Shown: positions 26,857 to 35,726, counted from the first letter of the stretch. The stretch is DNA of 64,000 nt from Streptomyces camelliae (GCF_027625935.1 NZ_CP115300.1:1240001-1304000), one strand, 5' to 3'. Made by a program: numbers and translations. Notes: generated by a model from the sequence alone, not told the origin.

Positions 26857-29010
26857 TCAGCCCGTCGCGTCCACCAACGCCAAGTCGTGCAGCCTCTCCG
26901 GCGGGCCCGGACGGGCGTAGTACCAGCCCTGGGCCGTGTCGCAGCCCAGTATCCGCAGCTGCTCGGCCTGGGCGCCGGTTTCCACGCCCTCGACCGTGAC
27001 CGCGAGGTCCAGGCTGTGGGCGAGGGTGACGATGCCCTCGACGATCTTCAGGTCGACCGGGTCGGCGGGGAACTGCTGCATGCCCTGGGTGAAGGAGCGG
27101 TCCAGCTTGAGGATGCGCACCGGCAGACGGCGCAGGTTCGCGAGATTCGAGTAGCCGGTGCCGAAGTCGTCCAGGGCGATGTCGACGCCCATCTCGGCCA
27201 GCCGGCGCAGCGGTTTGAGCAGATCGTCGTCGGCGCCGATCAGGGCCGACTCGGTGACCTCCAGGCACAGGGCGTCCGGGGTGACGCCGGCGCGCTCCAG
27301 GATCTCGACCGTGTCCTGGACCAGGCCCGGATGACTGAGCTGGCACGGCGACAGGTTGACGTTGATGCGCAGCGGCCCGGCCGCCGTCTCCTCGCCGTAC
27401 CGTTCTCGCCAGGCGCGGGCCTGCCGGATGGACTCCTCCAGCACCCAGCGGCCGAGCGGAACGATCAGGCCGGTGTGCTCGGCCAGTGGGATGAAGCGGT
27501 CCGGGCCGAGGACGCCGTGCTGCGGATGCAGCCAGCGCACCAGGGCCTCGGCGCCGCGCACGCTGCCGTCGCCGAGGTGGACCAGCGGCTGGTACTCGAT
27601 GAAGAACTCGCCGCGCTCCAGGGCCGTCGGCAGGGCCGTGGTGAGGCCGTGACGGGTGATGGCGCGGGCGTCGGCCTCCGGGTCGGCCAGTTCGGAACGG
27701 TTGCCGCCCGCCGACTTCGCCCGGTACATGGTGATGTCAGCGCTGCGGAGGACTTCAGCGGCGGTGCGTTCGCCCGCCGGGCCCTCGACGATGCCGAGGC
27801 TGCCGCGCACCATCAGGTCCCGGCCGTCGATGCTGATGGGGGTCACGAGCGCGTTCATGATGCGCTCGGCCAGCTCGTCCACCGTGCGCTCGGTGCCGGG
27901 GCCGGTGGTGAGGGCCACGAACTCGTCGCCACCGAGCCGGGCGACCATCTCGCCGGGCGCGGTCGCGCAGGACTGCAGCCGGTCGGCGACCTCCACCAGC
28001 AGCCGGTCGCCGGCCGCGTGCCCGAGGCTGTCGTTGATGGTCTTGAAGCCGTCCAGGTCGAGATAGCACAGGCCGAACCGCTGGCCCTCGCCCGCCCCCA
28101 GCGCCTTCTCCAGGCGTTCGAAGAACAGGGTGCGGTTGGGCAGACCGGTGAGGGCGTCGTGCGTGGCCTCGTAGCGCAGCCGGAGGTTGAGCAGGCGGCG
28201 CTCGGTGGTGTCCTCCATGAGGGCGAGCTGGTACTGCGGCGCGCCGTCGGCGTCCCGCAGGAGGGAGACCGTCAGGTTGGTCCACAGGACCGTGCCGTCG
28301 GGGCGGTTGAACGCCTTCTCCATGTGGTAGTGCTCGCGCTCGCCGCGGACCAGCTCCTCGTAGAGCTTCCAGGTCTGCGGGGCGTCCTCGGGGTGCACCC
28401 AGTCCTGCACCCGGCGGCCGCGCAGCGTCGGCTCGGACAGGCCGAACATGCGCAGCAGCGCTTCGTTGACCTGCAGGACGGTTCCGTCGAGGCCGGCGAT
28501 GCCGATTCCTATGGCCGCGCCCTCGAACACCGCGCGGAAGCGGGCCTCGCTGGCGTGCAGCGCCTGTGCGACCACACCCTGGGCCCGCAACGCGGCCTGG
28601 GCGATGGCCTCCTGCTCGGCCAGGGTGCGCTCGCGCAGCGCCTGCGCGAACCCGGCGGCCATCGCGTGCTGCAACCGCGAGGAACGCAGCCGCAGTTCGT
28701 CCTGCGGCGCCTCGGGATCGTCCGCACCGCAGTACAGCACCAGATACGCGTCGACGCAGTCGAGGGTGCGGGTGAGCGCCTCGGGGTCGGTGCAGTGCGC
28801 GTCCACCAGGGCGGCACCGACCGCCTTCGCGCCGTCGGCGTCGAAGCTGTGCGCCCGCAGCAGCTCGCTCAACCGGCGGGCGAGTGGCAGCAGTTGCTCC
28901 TCGAACTCGGCGCGGGTCAGCGAGGTGGAGGTCACCGGGTAGACCGCCCGGCTCCAGATCGTCGCGAACCGGCGCAGTCTGCCCTCCGGCGCGTCCGGCT
29001 CCGCGCTCAC
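26857..29010 (-). CDS. rmdA: PAS-GGDEF-EAL cyclic-di-GMP enzyme (RmdA-like)
   Basis: A 717-residue cytosolic protein. The N-terminal 140 residues are helical with no named domain, then PAS (about 150-270, ARFRAVFEGAAIGIGIAGLDG), GGDEF (about 285-450) and EAL (about 460-715). The GGDEF active site RLGGDEFVAL is intact. EAL residues are also intact: AEALVRWLHP, INVNLSPCQL, LEVTESALI and ALDDFGTGYSN. It could therefore both make and degrade c-di-GMP, the second messenger that blocks Streptomyces sporulation through BldD. Domain order and context match RmdA of S. coelicolor, a phosphodiesterase needed for normal development. Its start overlaps the methyltransferase stop. Confidence 0.9.
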   Translation of the reverse strand: MSAEPDAPEGRLRRFATIWSRAVYPVTSTSLTRAEFEEQLLPLARRLSELLRAHSFDADGAKAVGAALVDAHCTDPEALTRTLDCVDAYLVLYCGADDPEAPQDELRLRSSRLQHAMAAGFAQALRERTLAEQEAIAQAALRAQGVVAQALHASEARFRAVFEGAAIGIGIAGLDGTVLQVNEALLRMFGLSEPTLRGRRVQDWVHPEDAPQTWKLYEELVRGEREHYHMEKAFNRPDGTVLWTNLTVSLLRDADGAPQYQLALMEDTTERRLLNLRLRYEATHDALTGLPNRTLFFERLEKALGAGEGQRFGLCYLDLDGFKTINDSLGHAAGDRLLVEVADRLQSCATAPGEMVARLGGDEFVALTTGPGTERTVDELAERIMNALVTPISIDGRDLMVRGSLGIVEGPAGERTAAEVLRSADITMYRAKSAGGNRSELADPEADARAITRHGLTTALPTALERGEFFIEYQPLVHLGDGSVRGAEALVRWLHPQHGVLGPDRFIPLAEHTGLIVPLGRWVLEESIRQARAWRERYGEETAAGPLRINVNLSPCQLSHPGLVQDTVEILERAGVTPDALCLEVTESALIGADDDLLKPLRRLAEMGVDIALDDFGTGYSNLANLRRLPVRILKLDRSFTQGMQQFPADPVDLKIVEGIVTLAHSLDLAVTVEGVETGAQAEQLRILGCDTAQGWYYARPGPPERLHDLALVDATG

Positions 29011-29819
29011 GCCGTGCGCCCCACGCCGGCGAATCCGGAGAAGGCGAACGGATCCTCGTCCTCCAACGCCGCATCCGGGCGCCAGTGCGGCATCGGCACC
29101 AGTCCGGGTTCCACCATGTCGTACCCCTCGAAGAACCGCGCGATCTCGTCGCGCGAGCGCATGATCAGCGGGTTGCGAATGTCCTTGTATACGTCCACCG
29201 CGCCCTCGGCCCGCTCGGCCGGCACCGGGATTCCCTCGTACGAGGCATGGGTGAGGATCAGCATGCTGCCGGGCGCGAGCGCCTCGCGCAGCTCGGCCAC
29301 CGCACCGTAGGGATCGTCCGCGTCTTCCACGAAGTGCAGTATGGCAACGAGCAGGAGGGCCACTGGCCGGTTCAGGTCGATCAGCCGCTCCACCTGGGGG
29401 CTCGCGAGGATCTCCTGGGGCCCCAGCAGGTCCGCCGCGACCACGTCCGCGTCCGCGTTGCCCGCCAGCACCGCCTGGCTGTGCGCCACGGCGACCGGGT
29501 CGTGGTCGACGTAGACCACGCGCGCGCCCGGTGCGGCCGCCTGGGCCACCTCGTGGACGTTGCCGAACGTCGGGATGCCGGAGCCGATGTCGAGGAACTG
29601 GGTGACGCCCTGCCCGGCCGCGAAGCGCACGGCCCGGCGCATGAAGGCCCGGTTGGCCTGCATGATCTTCGGCAGGCCCGGCATGAACGCCATGGCCCTG
29701 CGCGCCGCTTCCCGGTCGACCTCGAAATTGTGCGAACCGCCCAGGTAGAAGTCGTAGATCCGCGAGACGCTCGGCACCGAGATGTCGATGCTCCGTGGGG
29801 CCCAGGCGGGACGCTCCAT
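29007..29819 (-). CDS. DUF574-type SAM-dependent methyltransferase
   Basis: A 270-residue protein of the Streptomyces-expanded S-adenosyl methyltransferase family (Methyltransf_19). Family marks are PSVSRIYDFYLGGSHNFEVD, the SAM loop QFLDIGSGIPTFGNVHEVAQ, VVYVDHDPVAVAHS and LLVAILHFVEDADDP. Substrates of the family are largely unknown. ATG 29819 is chosen because GGAGAG lies four bases upstream; a TTG at 29831 would overlap that site. It is translationally coupled by ATGA to the c-di-GMP enzyme gene downstream. Confidence 0.92.
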   Translation of the reverse strand: MERPAWAPRSIDISVPSVSRIYDFYLGGSHNFEVDREAARRAMAFMPGLPKIMQANRAFMRRAVRFAAGQGVTQFLDIGSGIPTFGNVHEVAQAAAPGARVVYVDHDPVAVAHSQAVLAGNADADVVAADLLGPQEILASPQVERLIDLNRPVALLLVAILHFVEDADDPYGAVAELREALAPGSMLILTHASYEGIPVPAERAEGAVDVYKDIRNPLIMRSRDEIARFFEGYDMVEPGLVPMPHWRPDAALEDEDPFAFSGFAGVGRTA

Positions 29820-30010
29820 GTATCTCTCCAAGGCGTGGACGGCAGGGGCAGGCGATCCGGTGTTCGAGCTGAGGCTACTGATCGTCCGCCAAAGGAGCGA
29901 CCTGAACCGGAAATTGACCGTCCGTTCCCGGTCACTGCCTGCGGCATGTGCCCGTATGACCCCGCTGTGTGACGGCTGTGCCGGCCTGGGCTTCTCCCGC
30001 CCAGCACAAG

Positions 30011-30047
30011 GGTCCGCCCCCTCCGTGCGGTGCGGAGGGGGCGGACC
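30011..30047 (-). terminator. Terminator hairpin after repeat lipoprotein gene
   Basis: Fifteen-base arms (30011-30025 and 30033-30047) pair perfectly across a seven-base loop, 49 bases past the stop of the lipoprotein gene. Confidence 0.75.
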
Positions 30048-30095
30048 GGCGGTGGCGCCCCGGGCCGGGCGGGACGATCGACCCTGGGGAGGTGA

Positions 30096-31064
30096 TCAGC
30101 TGCTCGGAGCGCCGACCGGCTTGCCGTCGGGCGCGACGGCGTACCAGGTGCCGCCCACGCCCTGACCGTTGGTGTCGCCGGGGGCGGTGTCCCCGGAGAA
30201 GGTGTAGATCGGCCAGCAGTTGACGGTCATCTGCTTCGCGCCGTCGGGACGGGTGAAGCCCATCAGCCCCTTCTTCTTGACGCCCTGGGTGTCCTCCGGC
30301 TTGACCGGAGCGACGGCGGGCCACTTCTGGAGGCAGGCTCCGGCGCAGTTCGAGATGACCTTGGGCCAGGCCTTGTCCTTCAGGAAGCGGTAGACCGTCC
30401 TGCCGTTCTTGTCCACGATGATGTCGCCGAGCTTGGGGTCCTTGCGCACGGACAGACCGGGCAGGGAGGCCAGCGAGGCCTTCTTGCCGTCGGGGGCCAG
30501 CGCGAACCACTTGCCGCCCACGCCCTGGCCGTTGACGTCACCGGCGTTGACGTCCTTGGCGTAGCGGTACGCCGGCCAGCCGCCGATGGTGAGCTGCTTG
30601 GTGCCGTCGGCGCGGGTCACCTCGCCGAGCAGCGACTTGTCGATGCCGGCGCCGGCGGTGGCGTCATTGGCGGGGACCGGCGGCCAGGTCCTGGCACAGT
30701 CGTCGACGCAGTTCGACTTGGGCGGGTTGGCGGTGTCCTTGTCGAACCGGTAGAGGGTGAGGCCGGAGCCGTCGGTCAGCACGTTGCCGAGATCGGGGTT
30801 GGCGGCCACGGTGAGCTTGCCCGCGGGCGCGGCCGCGGTGGGGGAGCTGGAGCTCTGGTTGCCGTCGGCGCCGTAACCGTTGCCCGCGCCGGTGCCCGTG
30901 CCGAGGCCGGCGCCGGTGGTCGGGCTGCCCGCGGGCGCGGTGGCGCCGACGTTCTGGGCCGCGGAGGCCGGGGTGGTGCTGTTGTCCTGACCGCACGCCG
31001 TCGTCAGCGCCAGCACCGCGGCGGCTGTCGCCACCAGCGAGGCGGTCCGCCCGGAGGTCTTCAT
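30096..31064 (-). CDS. Lipoprotein with secreted-repeat (PF03640-type) domains
   Basis: A 322-residue lipoprotein: signal peptide and lipobox AAVLALTTACG, then a low-complexity Gly/Ser/Thr linker to about residue 80. The rest is two tandem modules of about 115 residues. Each holds the unit LG-N/D-I/V-L/V..GxTLYRF, a Cys pair (NCVDDCARTWPP in one, NCAGACLQKWPA in the other) and a WPxYxF-type strand with GDxNGQGVGG. These repeats are common in Streptomyces lipoproteins, with a suspected extracytoplasmic redox role. GGGGAG precedes ATG 31064. It matches my memory of the SCO0930-type protein. Confidence 0.88.
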   Translation of the reverse strand: MKTSGRTASLVATAAAVLALTTACGQDNSTTPASAAQNVGATAPAGSPTTGAGLGTGTGAGNGYGADGNQSSSSPTAAAPAGKLTVAANPDLGNVLTDGSGLTLYRFDKDTANPPKSNCVDDCARTWPPVPANDATAGAGIDKSLLGEVTRADGTKQLTIGGWPAYRYAKDVNAGDVNGQGVGGKWFALAPDGKKASLASLPGLSVRKDPKLGDIIVDKNGRTVYRFLKDKAWPKVISNCAGACLQKWPAVAPVKPEDTQGVKKKGLMGFTRPDGAKQMTVNCWPIYTFSGDTAPGDTNGQGVGGTWYAVAPDGKPVGAPSS

Positions 31065-31329
31065 CGTCAACTCCCCATCATCGCCTGGATGTTGCAGCGC
31101 CTTGCTGCGCCGCCGCACGGCCATGGGTACGCGGCGCAGGGGGTGGAGTGTTCAACGCGGACGCGAAAATCTTTCCGGAACCTGTGTCCGGCCCCTCGAT
31201 GGCAGGCGTACGCGGGGCGCACATTTCACGCCAAGCGCGTACTTGGCCGCGTCAAACACCTGATCACGCAATGTCCTTCCTTCGAAGCAATCCCGGCGCA
31301 CTACGGCGTGCTTCCGGTTCCCGCGCCCC

Positions 31330-31929
31330 ATGATCTTCGTCGTGCATGGACCCGAAGTGACTCGATGCGCGCCCGCCGTAAGGGTGTTGGCCCTGTTGAC
31401 GCTGAGCTGGACCCTGGTGGGCTGCCCGGCCGGCAGCGCGCGGGCCGACGCCTGCGCGTCCGCCTCCACGGGACCGGACGGCACGGTGGCGGTGGCGTGG
31501 GCCGGTGACGGCGCTCACTGGCCCGACCCGCCCTGCCCGACGCCGACCCCGCCGCCGTGCCCGCCGACGCCGACGCCCACCCCGCCGCCGGTACCGCCAC
31601 CGCCTCCCCCACCGCCACCGCCCCCACCACCCCCGAAGCCGACGCCGCCTCCGCGCCCGACGCCGAAGCCCGCCCCGAAGCCGAAGCGCCCGGTCCGGCC
31701 CGCGCCGCCTCCGCCGGCCCCACGCCCGGTCCCGAAGCCCACCCCGACGCCCGCACCGGCGCCGAAGCCGAAGCCCGCGCCGCGGCCCTCGGTGACCCCG
31801 GTGAGCTACCCCGCGTACCGCTCCCATCCCGTCAGTCACCGGGCGACGGGCACCACCACGCCCGTCACCTACGTCCTGCTCATCACCGTCCCCGCGATCG
31901 TCGCCGTCGCGGCCCTGCGCCCGCGCTGA
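31330..31929 (+). CDS. Secreted proline-rich protein with C-terminal membrane anchor
   Basis: A 199-residue protein. The N-terminal signal is VRVLALLTLSWTLVGCPAGS, with a possible lipobox Cys. A central tract of about 100 residues is Pro with Thr, Lys and Ala and includes 14 prolines in a row. The C terminus is a hydrophobic helix with a basic tail (TYVLLITVPAIVAVAALRPR). Such tracts span the cell wall as rigid rods. The ATG at 31330 or GTG at 31357 could start it. It lies next to a DUF4239 gene and near a sortase gene. No LPxTG-like motif precedes the helix. Confidence 0.7.
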   Translation: MIFVVHGPEVTRCAPAVRVLALLTLSWTLVGCPAGSARADACASASTGPDGTVAVAWAGDGAHWPDPPCPTPTPPPCPPTPTPTPPPVPPPPPPPPPPPPPPKPTPPPRPTPKPAPKPKRPVRPAPPPPAPRPVPKPTPTPAPAPKPKPAPRPSVTPVSYPAYRSHPVSHRATGTTTPVTYVLLITVPAIVAVAALRPR

Positions 31930-31960
31930 CGCGCCGGCCCGCTCACCCTGGAGGTATCCG

Positions 31961-32725
31961 TTGCCGGATTGGCTTGTTCTCGTCCTCGCGATGCTGGCGG
32001 CCTGTGCCGTCGTGGTGGTCGTCACCGTCCTGCGCAACCGGCGGGCACCCGACGACGAGGACCCCAGCGAGACCCCGGACGTCATCGAGTACATGACGAT
32101 GTGGATCGGTGTCGTGTACGCCATCGTCCTCGGTCTGGCCATCGCGGGCGTGTGGGAGGCCCGCAGCTCCGCCCAGGACTACGTACAGAGCGAGGCCCAG
32201 GCGCTGCACGAGATCTCGGAGCGGGTCCGGGTCTATCCGCCGGACGTCCGTGACCGGATCCGGACTGATGTCAACACCTATGTCAGCTATGTCGTCGACC
32301 ACGAGTGGAAGACGATGTCGAACCAGGAGCGCGTCACCGACCGCGGTGCCGAGCTGCTGCAGAAGGTCCGTCACGACGTCACCGACTACCAGCCGAAGAA
32401 CGACTTCGAGGCGCAGGCCTACCAGCCGCTGCTGGACCAGATGACCGCCGCCGACCAGGCGCGCAACGACCGGGCCGACTCCACCGGGGCCACCATGCCG
32501 GCGGTGGTGTGGTGGGGGCTGCTCGTCGGCGGGCTGATCACCGTGGGCATGGTGTTCGCGTTGCAGATCCGGCGCACGAAGCGCGAACTGGTGCTGGCCG
32601 GGCTGTTCTCCGCGACCATCGCCTTCATGCTGTTCCTCATCTGGGACTTCGACGCCCCCTTCAGCCGGGGCATCGCGGTGACCGCGGAACCGTTCACGAA
32701 TCTGTTCCCGGGCCTCACCAAATAG
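31961..32725 (+). CDS. DUF4239/bestrophin-like membrane protein
   Basis: A 254-residue protein with four transmembrane helices: two N-terminal (3-23 and 46-66) and two C-terminal (about 185-205 and 212-232). A soluble helical domain of about 110 residues lies between them (EARSSAQDYVQSEAQALHEI onwards). This layout matches the DUF4239 family, related to bestrophin-type channels. TTG 31961 has GGAGG at 31950-31954, six bases upstream. It begins 31 bases after the proline-rich gene and may be co-transcribed. The ion or partner is unknown. Confidence 0.82.
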   Translation: MPDWLVLVLAMLAACAVVVVVTVLRNRRAPDDEDPSETPDVIEYMTMWIGVVYAIVLGLAIAGVWEARSSAQDYVQSEAQALHEISERVRVYPPDVRDRIRTDVNTYVSYVVDHEWKTMSNQERVTDRGAELLQKVRHDVTDYQPKNDFEAQAYQPLLDQMTAADQARNDRADSTGATMPAVVWWGLLVGGLITVGMVFALQIRRTKRELVLAGLFSATIAFMLFLIWDFDAPFSRGIAVTAEPFTNLFPGLTK

Positions 32726-32729
32726 CCTC

Positions 32730-32752
32730 GCGGCCGGATGCCACCCGGCCGC
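32730..32752 (+). terminator. Terminator after DUF4239 gene
   Basis: Eight-base arms GCGGCCGG (32730-32737) and CCGGCCGC (32745-32752) pair perfectly, and a CGTTTT tract follows within seven bases. Confidence 0.65.
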
Positions 32753-32911
32753 AGGACCGTTTTCCCCCGGACGACGCACACCCGTGCCCCATTCGCGCTA
32801 CTCCGATCGCGCGGGTGTGCGGACGTTCCTAACGTTGCGGTCATCGAGGTGCGTTCCTGGCCCAGGCGGAAACAGGTCCGCGGCCGCTCCTCGGGGACCG
32901 GAGGAAGCAGT

Positions 32912-33475
32912 ATGCGCGCGATACGCGTCGCTTCGGCCGCTCTGCTGGGCGCCGGCACCCTCGCCCTCGCCCTCGGCGCATCGGCCGCCCTCGCGGGTGA
33001 CGACCACGACGGCACGCCGTTCGGTTTCCGGGTCGCCCCGTCCGCCATCACGGCCGGGAACCGGGTGCGCCTCCAGGTCGACCGGGACGGCGGCGGCTGC
33101 CGGGGCACCGCCACGGTGTCCTCCGGGGTCTTCGACACGCTACGGATCCCGCCGGAGCGCTCCTCGGCGACCGCTGTGGTCGACCGGAACGCCAGACCCG
33201 GGGCCGCCCACTCGGTGACGTTCCGCTGCGACGGGGCGAGCGGGGCCACCGACCTCACCATCGCCGACGGCCGCGAGGGCGACCAGCGCGACCAGCCCTA
33301 CGACCAGCGCTACGCGCCGCTCCCGCCGGTGCAGCACGGGGTGCGGGCCGGTGCGGGCGGCAGTGTCGGCGGGTTCGACGTCAAGGAGATCGGCCTCGGC
33401 GCGCTACTGATCGCCGGTTCGCTCGGCACGGCCTACCGCCTGGCGCGCCGCCGTGCCCACGAGGACGGCCTCTGA
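32912..33475 (+). CDS. Secreted protein with C-terminal transmembrane anchor
   Basis: A 187-residue protein with a clear signal peptide (VASAALLGAGTLALALGASAALA). A beta-rich domain of about 85 residues holds two Cys (GGGCRGT and TFRCDGA) likely to form a disulfide. A short Asp/Gln/Tyr-rich linker follows, then a transmembrane helix (IGLGALLIAGSLGTAYRLA) and basic tail RRRAHEDGL. The arrangement resembles a sortase substrate but no LPxTG/LAxTG motif is seen before the helix. GGAGGAAG precedes ATG 32912. The class F-like sortase gene is the next large gene downstream on the same strand. Confidence 0.83.
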   Translation: MRAIRVASAALLGAGTLALALGASAALAGDDHDGTPFGFRVAPSAITAGNRVRLQVDRDGGGCRGTATVSSGVFDTLRIPPERSSATAVVDRNARPGAAHSVTFRCDGASGATDLTIADGREGDQRDQPYDQRYAPLPPVQHGVRAGAGGSVGGFDVKEIGLGALLIAGSLGTAYRLARRRAHEDGL

Positions 33476-33494
33476 CACCGCACGGGCAACGGCG

Positions 33495-33680
33495 TCAGAT
33501 CCACTGCTCGTGCCGGCGGCGCAGCCAGAACACGCCGCCCGAAGTCGTCCCCACGATCCGACCCGCGATCCGAGTCCCGCCCGCCGGCCCCGCGGCCGGG
33601 ATCACGACCGAAGTCCCCTCGGTCGCGGTTGCCGACGTGGTTCCCGCTGTCGTCGAAGTGGCAGCTGATGCCGTTGTCAA
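33495..33680 (-). CDS. Possible small hypothetical protein
   Basis: A 61-residue frame with TTG start at 33680 and GGAGG eight bases upstream. The N-terminal half is Thr/Ala/Ser-rich (TTASAATSTTAGTTSATATE), the rest IPAAGPAGGTRIAGRIVGTT and a basic end. No family is recognised. It faces the secreted-protein gene tail-to-tail. The composition could also arise by chance in high-GC DNA. Confidence 0.3.
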   Translation of the reverse strand: MTTASAATSTTAGTTSATATEGTSVVIPAAGPAGGTRIAGRIVGTTSGGVFWLRRRHEQWI

Positions 33681-34014
33681 GTGATCCTCCGCGGGAGGCG
33701 CCCCGGGTCCGGTTCCCGGTCGATCGGCGAGACAACACCTCCCGGAAAAGACCCTCGGACCCCGGGAACACTCCCGCATGCCGAGAATGGTCCGTCCTGG
33801 TGAGGCAACACATCGGACCGAAATCACACAATCGGATATTGACGCAGGTCACGGGCCGTCAGGAAATTCCTGGGAACGGCACCTCGGATGGCGCACCGCA
33901 TCCGCCGCGGGCCACCCGTTCGCCGCTCACCCCGTCGCCCGCACCGCGCGCGGGATTTAGCGTTTTCCCATGCGCGACGCACGCGGCGGCGGCCGCGGCG
34001 AGAGGGGATGGCGA
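33681..34014. other. Intergenic region upstream of sortase gene
   Basis: About 330 bases without a convincing gene. It is less GC-rich around 33800-33880. A TTGACG at 33839-33844 could be a -35 element for the sortase gene but the matching -10 is weak. I see no strong hairpin. Confidence 0.4.
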
Positions 34015-34680
34015 ATGTCTGCGTCCGGACTGTACGAGCTCGCCGAAGAGGAGGAGCGGCGGCGCAAGCGCGCCCCGTGGGGCGTGATAGCGCTTGTTCT
34101 GCTGACCGGCCTGGCGCTCATCCGGAACGGTTCGGGGGAGTTCGACATCGGCCCGCCGCAGCCGGCCTCGGCGGCGGCCCCGGACAGCCGTACGGGCACG
34201 TTCGCCGGGGCTCCGGCGCCGCTCGCGTTCTCGGCCGTCGAGCGGGTGCGGATCCCCGCGATCCAGGTGGACGCGCCGGTGATGCCGGTCGGCCTGGACG
34301 CGGACGGCTGGATCGGCGCACCCCCGCCCGGGGACCCCAACCTCGCGGGCTGGTTCACCGGTGCGGTCTCCCCCGGCGAGAAAGGCACCGCGGTCGTCGT
34401 GGGGCACGTCGACAACCAGCAGGGCCCCGCCGTCTTTTACGGACTCGGGGCCCTGAAACAGGGAAACCGGGTCGAGACTCTGCGCAGGGACGGAAAGACC
34501 GCGGTGTTCGAGATCTATGGAATCGAGGTCTTCTCGAAGGCCAATTTCCCCGGTGACCGGGTGTACGGCTCGAAGGGCACCCCGGAATTGCGGGTCATCA
34601 CCTGCGGGGGCGGTTTCTCGAAACAGAAGGGCTACGACGGGAATGTCGTGGTCTTCGCCCGGCTGGTCGCGGTGGACTGA
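34015..34680 (+). CDS. Class F-like sortase
   Basis: A 221-residue membrane-anchored transpeptidase. An N-terminal helix (about 22-34, PWGVIALVLLTGLALI) is followed by an extracellular sortase barrel. Catalytic His lies in VVVGHVDNQQG and catalytic Cys in LRVITCGGGF. In sortases an Arg follows the Cys; at the matching point before NVVVFA this protein has GYDGN, so the usual Arg is not obvious. The alternative upstream ATG at 33970 is less likely because GAGAGGGG precedes 34015. Likely role: linking secreted proteins such as the one encoded at 32912 to the wall, or a specialised role. Confidence 0.87.
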   Translation: MSASGLYELAEEEERRRKRAPWGVIALVLLTGLALIRNGSGEFDIGPPQPASAAAPDSRTGTFAGAPAPLAFSAVERVRIPAIQVDAPVMPVGLDADGWIGAPPPGDPNLAGWFTGAVSPGEKGTAVVVGHVDNQQGPAVFYGLGALKQGNRVETLRRDGKTAVFEIYGIEVFSKANFPGDRVYGSKGTPELRVITCGGGFSKQKGYDGNVVVFARLVAVD

Positions 34681-34720
34681 AGCCACCTCGGCCGGGCCGG
34701 GCGAAACCCCTGGCCAAGGG

Positions 34721-35557
34721 TCACGTGCGGCGGCGCGGCACGGTCATGTGATATCCGGAGTCGAGGAGATGGGGCAGCCATTCACGGATCGCGTGGACGG
34801 TCTGCGAACGGTCGCCGCCGGCGTCGTGGGAGAGCACCACGACACCGGGGGCGGCGCCGCTCTCCACCCGGTCGATGATGGTGGAGGTGCCCGGCGTCAT
34901 CCAGTCGGTGGTGTCCACCGTCCAGGCCATCGGCTCCATGCCCATCTCGGCGCCGAGTTGGAACGCGGCCCGGTTCCAGGCGCCGTAGGGGGCCCGGAAC
35001 CACTGGGGCCGCTCGCCGTAGGAGTCCTCGATGGCGTCGCTGGTGCGCTCCATCTCGTCGCGGATCTGCCTGCGGTTGAGGGTGGTCAGCAGCGGATGGG
35101 TCCAGGTGTGGTTGCCGACGACATGGCCCTCGTCGGCCATCCGGGCCACGAGTTCCCGGTTGTCGACGACGCACTCGCCGCACAGGAAGAACATCGCCCG
35201 CACGTCGTACCTGGCGAGGGTGTCCAGGATGTGCGGGGTGTATTCGGGGTTGGGGCCGTCGTCGAAGGTCAGCATCATGTGCCGGCCGCGCCCGGAGATC
35301 TTCAGGATCGGCTCGGTGCGCACCTTCAGCTTGCGCGGCGCGGGGCGGGGCGGGCCGTATCCGGTGAGCGGCTGGAGCCGGAACGCGGAGGGCTTGAGCG
35401 CCTGACGGGCCTGCGGGCCGGGGGCGGGGGCGGCGGGGATCCGGGCGGTCTCCTCGGTGCCGCCCGCGAGAACGACTCCGGCAGTGCCCGCGGCCCCCAC
35501 TGCCGCGGCGCCGGCGAGGAGCATCCGGCGCCGGGTGAAGAACTGATCCTTCTGCAT
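34721..35557 (-). CDS. Secreted polysaccharide deacetylase (NodB domain)
   Basis: A 278-residue carbohydrate esterase family 4 protein. The N-terminal TRRRMLLAGAAAVGAAG looks like a twin-arginine signal. NodB motifs are complete: TFDDGPN (catalytic Asp and metal Asp), NHTWTHP (metal His pair), RAPYGAWN, DTTDW and VVLSHDAGG. It removes acetyl groups from chitin-like or peptidoglycan sugars outside the cell. It ends tail-to-tail with the sortase gene, and its start is 169 bases from a divergent MFS gene. Confidence 0.92.
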   Translation of the reverse strand: MQKDQFFTRRRMLLAGAAAVGAAGTAGVVLAGGTEETARIPAAPAPGPQARQALKPSAFRLQPLTGYGPPRPAPRKLKVRTEPILKISGRGRHMMLTFDDGPNPEYTPHILDTLARYDVRAMFFLCGECVVDNRELVARMADEGHVVGNHTWTHPLLTTLNRRQIRDEMERTSDAIEDSYGERPQWFRAPYGAWNRAAFQLGAEMGMEPMAWTVDTTDWMTPGTSTIIDRVESGAAPGVVVLSHDAGGDRSQTVHAIREWLPHLLDSGYHMTVPRRRT

Positions 35558-35726
35558 GACTCATCACTCGCCCCACCGGCCTCCGGCACACCACAACGAC
35601 ACCGGTGCGAGGGTGGGAAAGCACCCGGTCGGACCAGCGGGGGCCCGGTGGGGAACCGTCCGGCGGCTCTGATAGTCATTCAGTCCGCACACACTGCCGG
35701 AGAACGGACACGGGGGGCGAGCCGAA

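Noticed and set aside
31515..31742. A glycine-rich minus-strand peptide (GGG repeats)
   Set aside because: It is the complement of the proline tract of the secreted protein; no ribosome binding site supports it.
31510..31800. CRISPR-like or tandem repeat array
   Set aside because: The repetition is codon-level (CCG/CCC, ACG, AAG) from a proline-rich protein, without unit-spacer structure.
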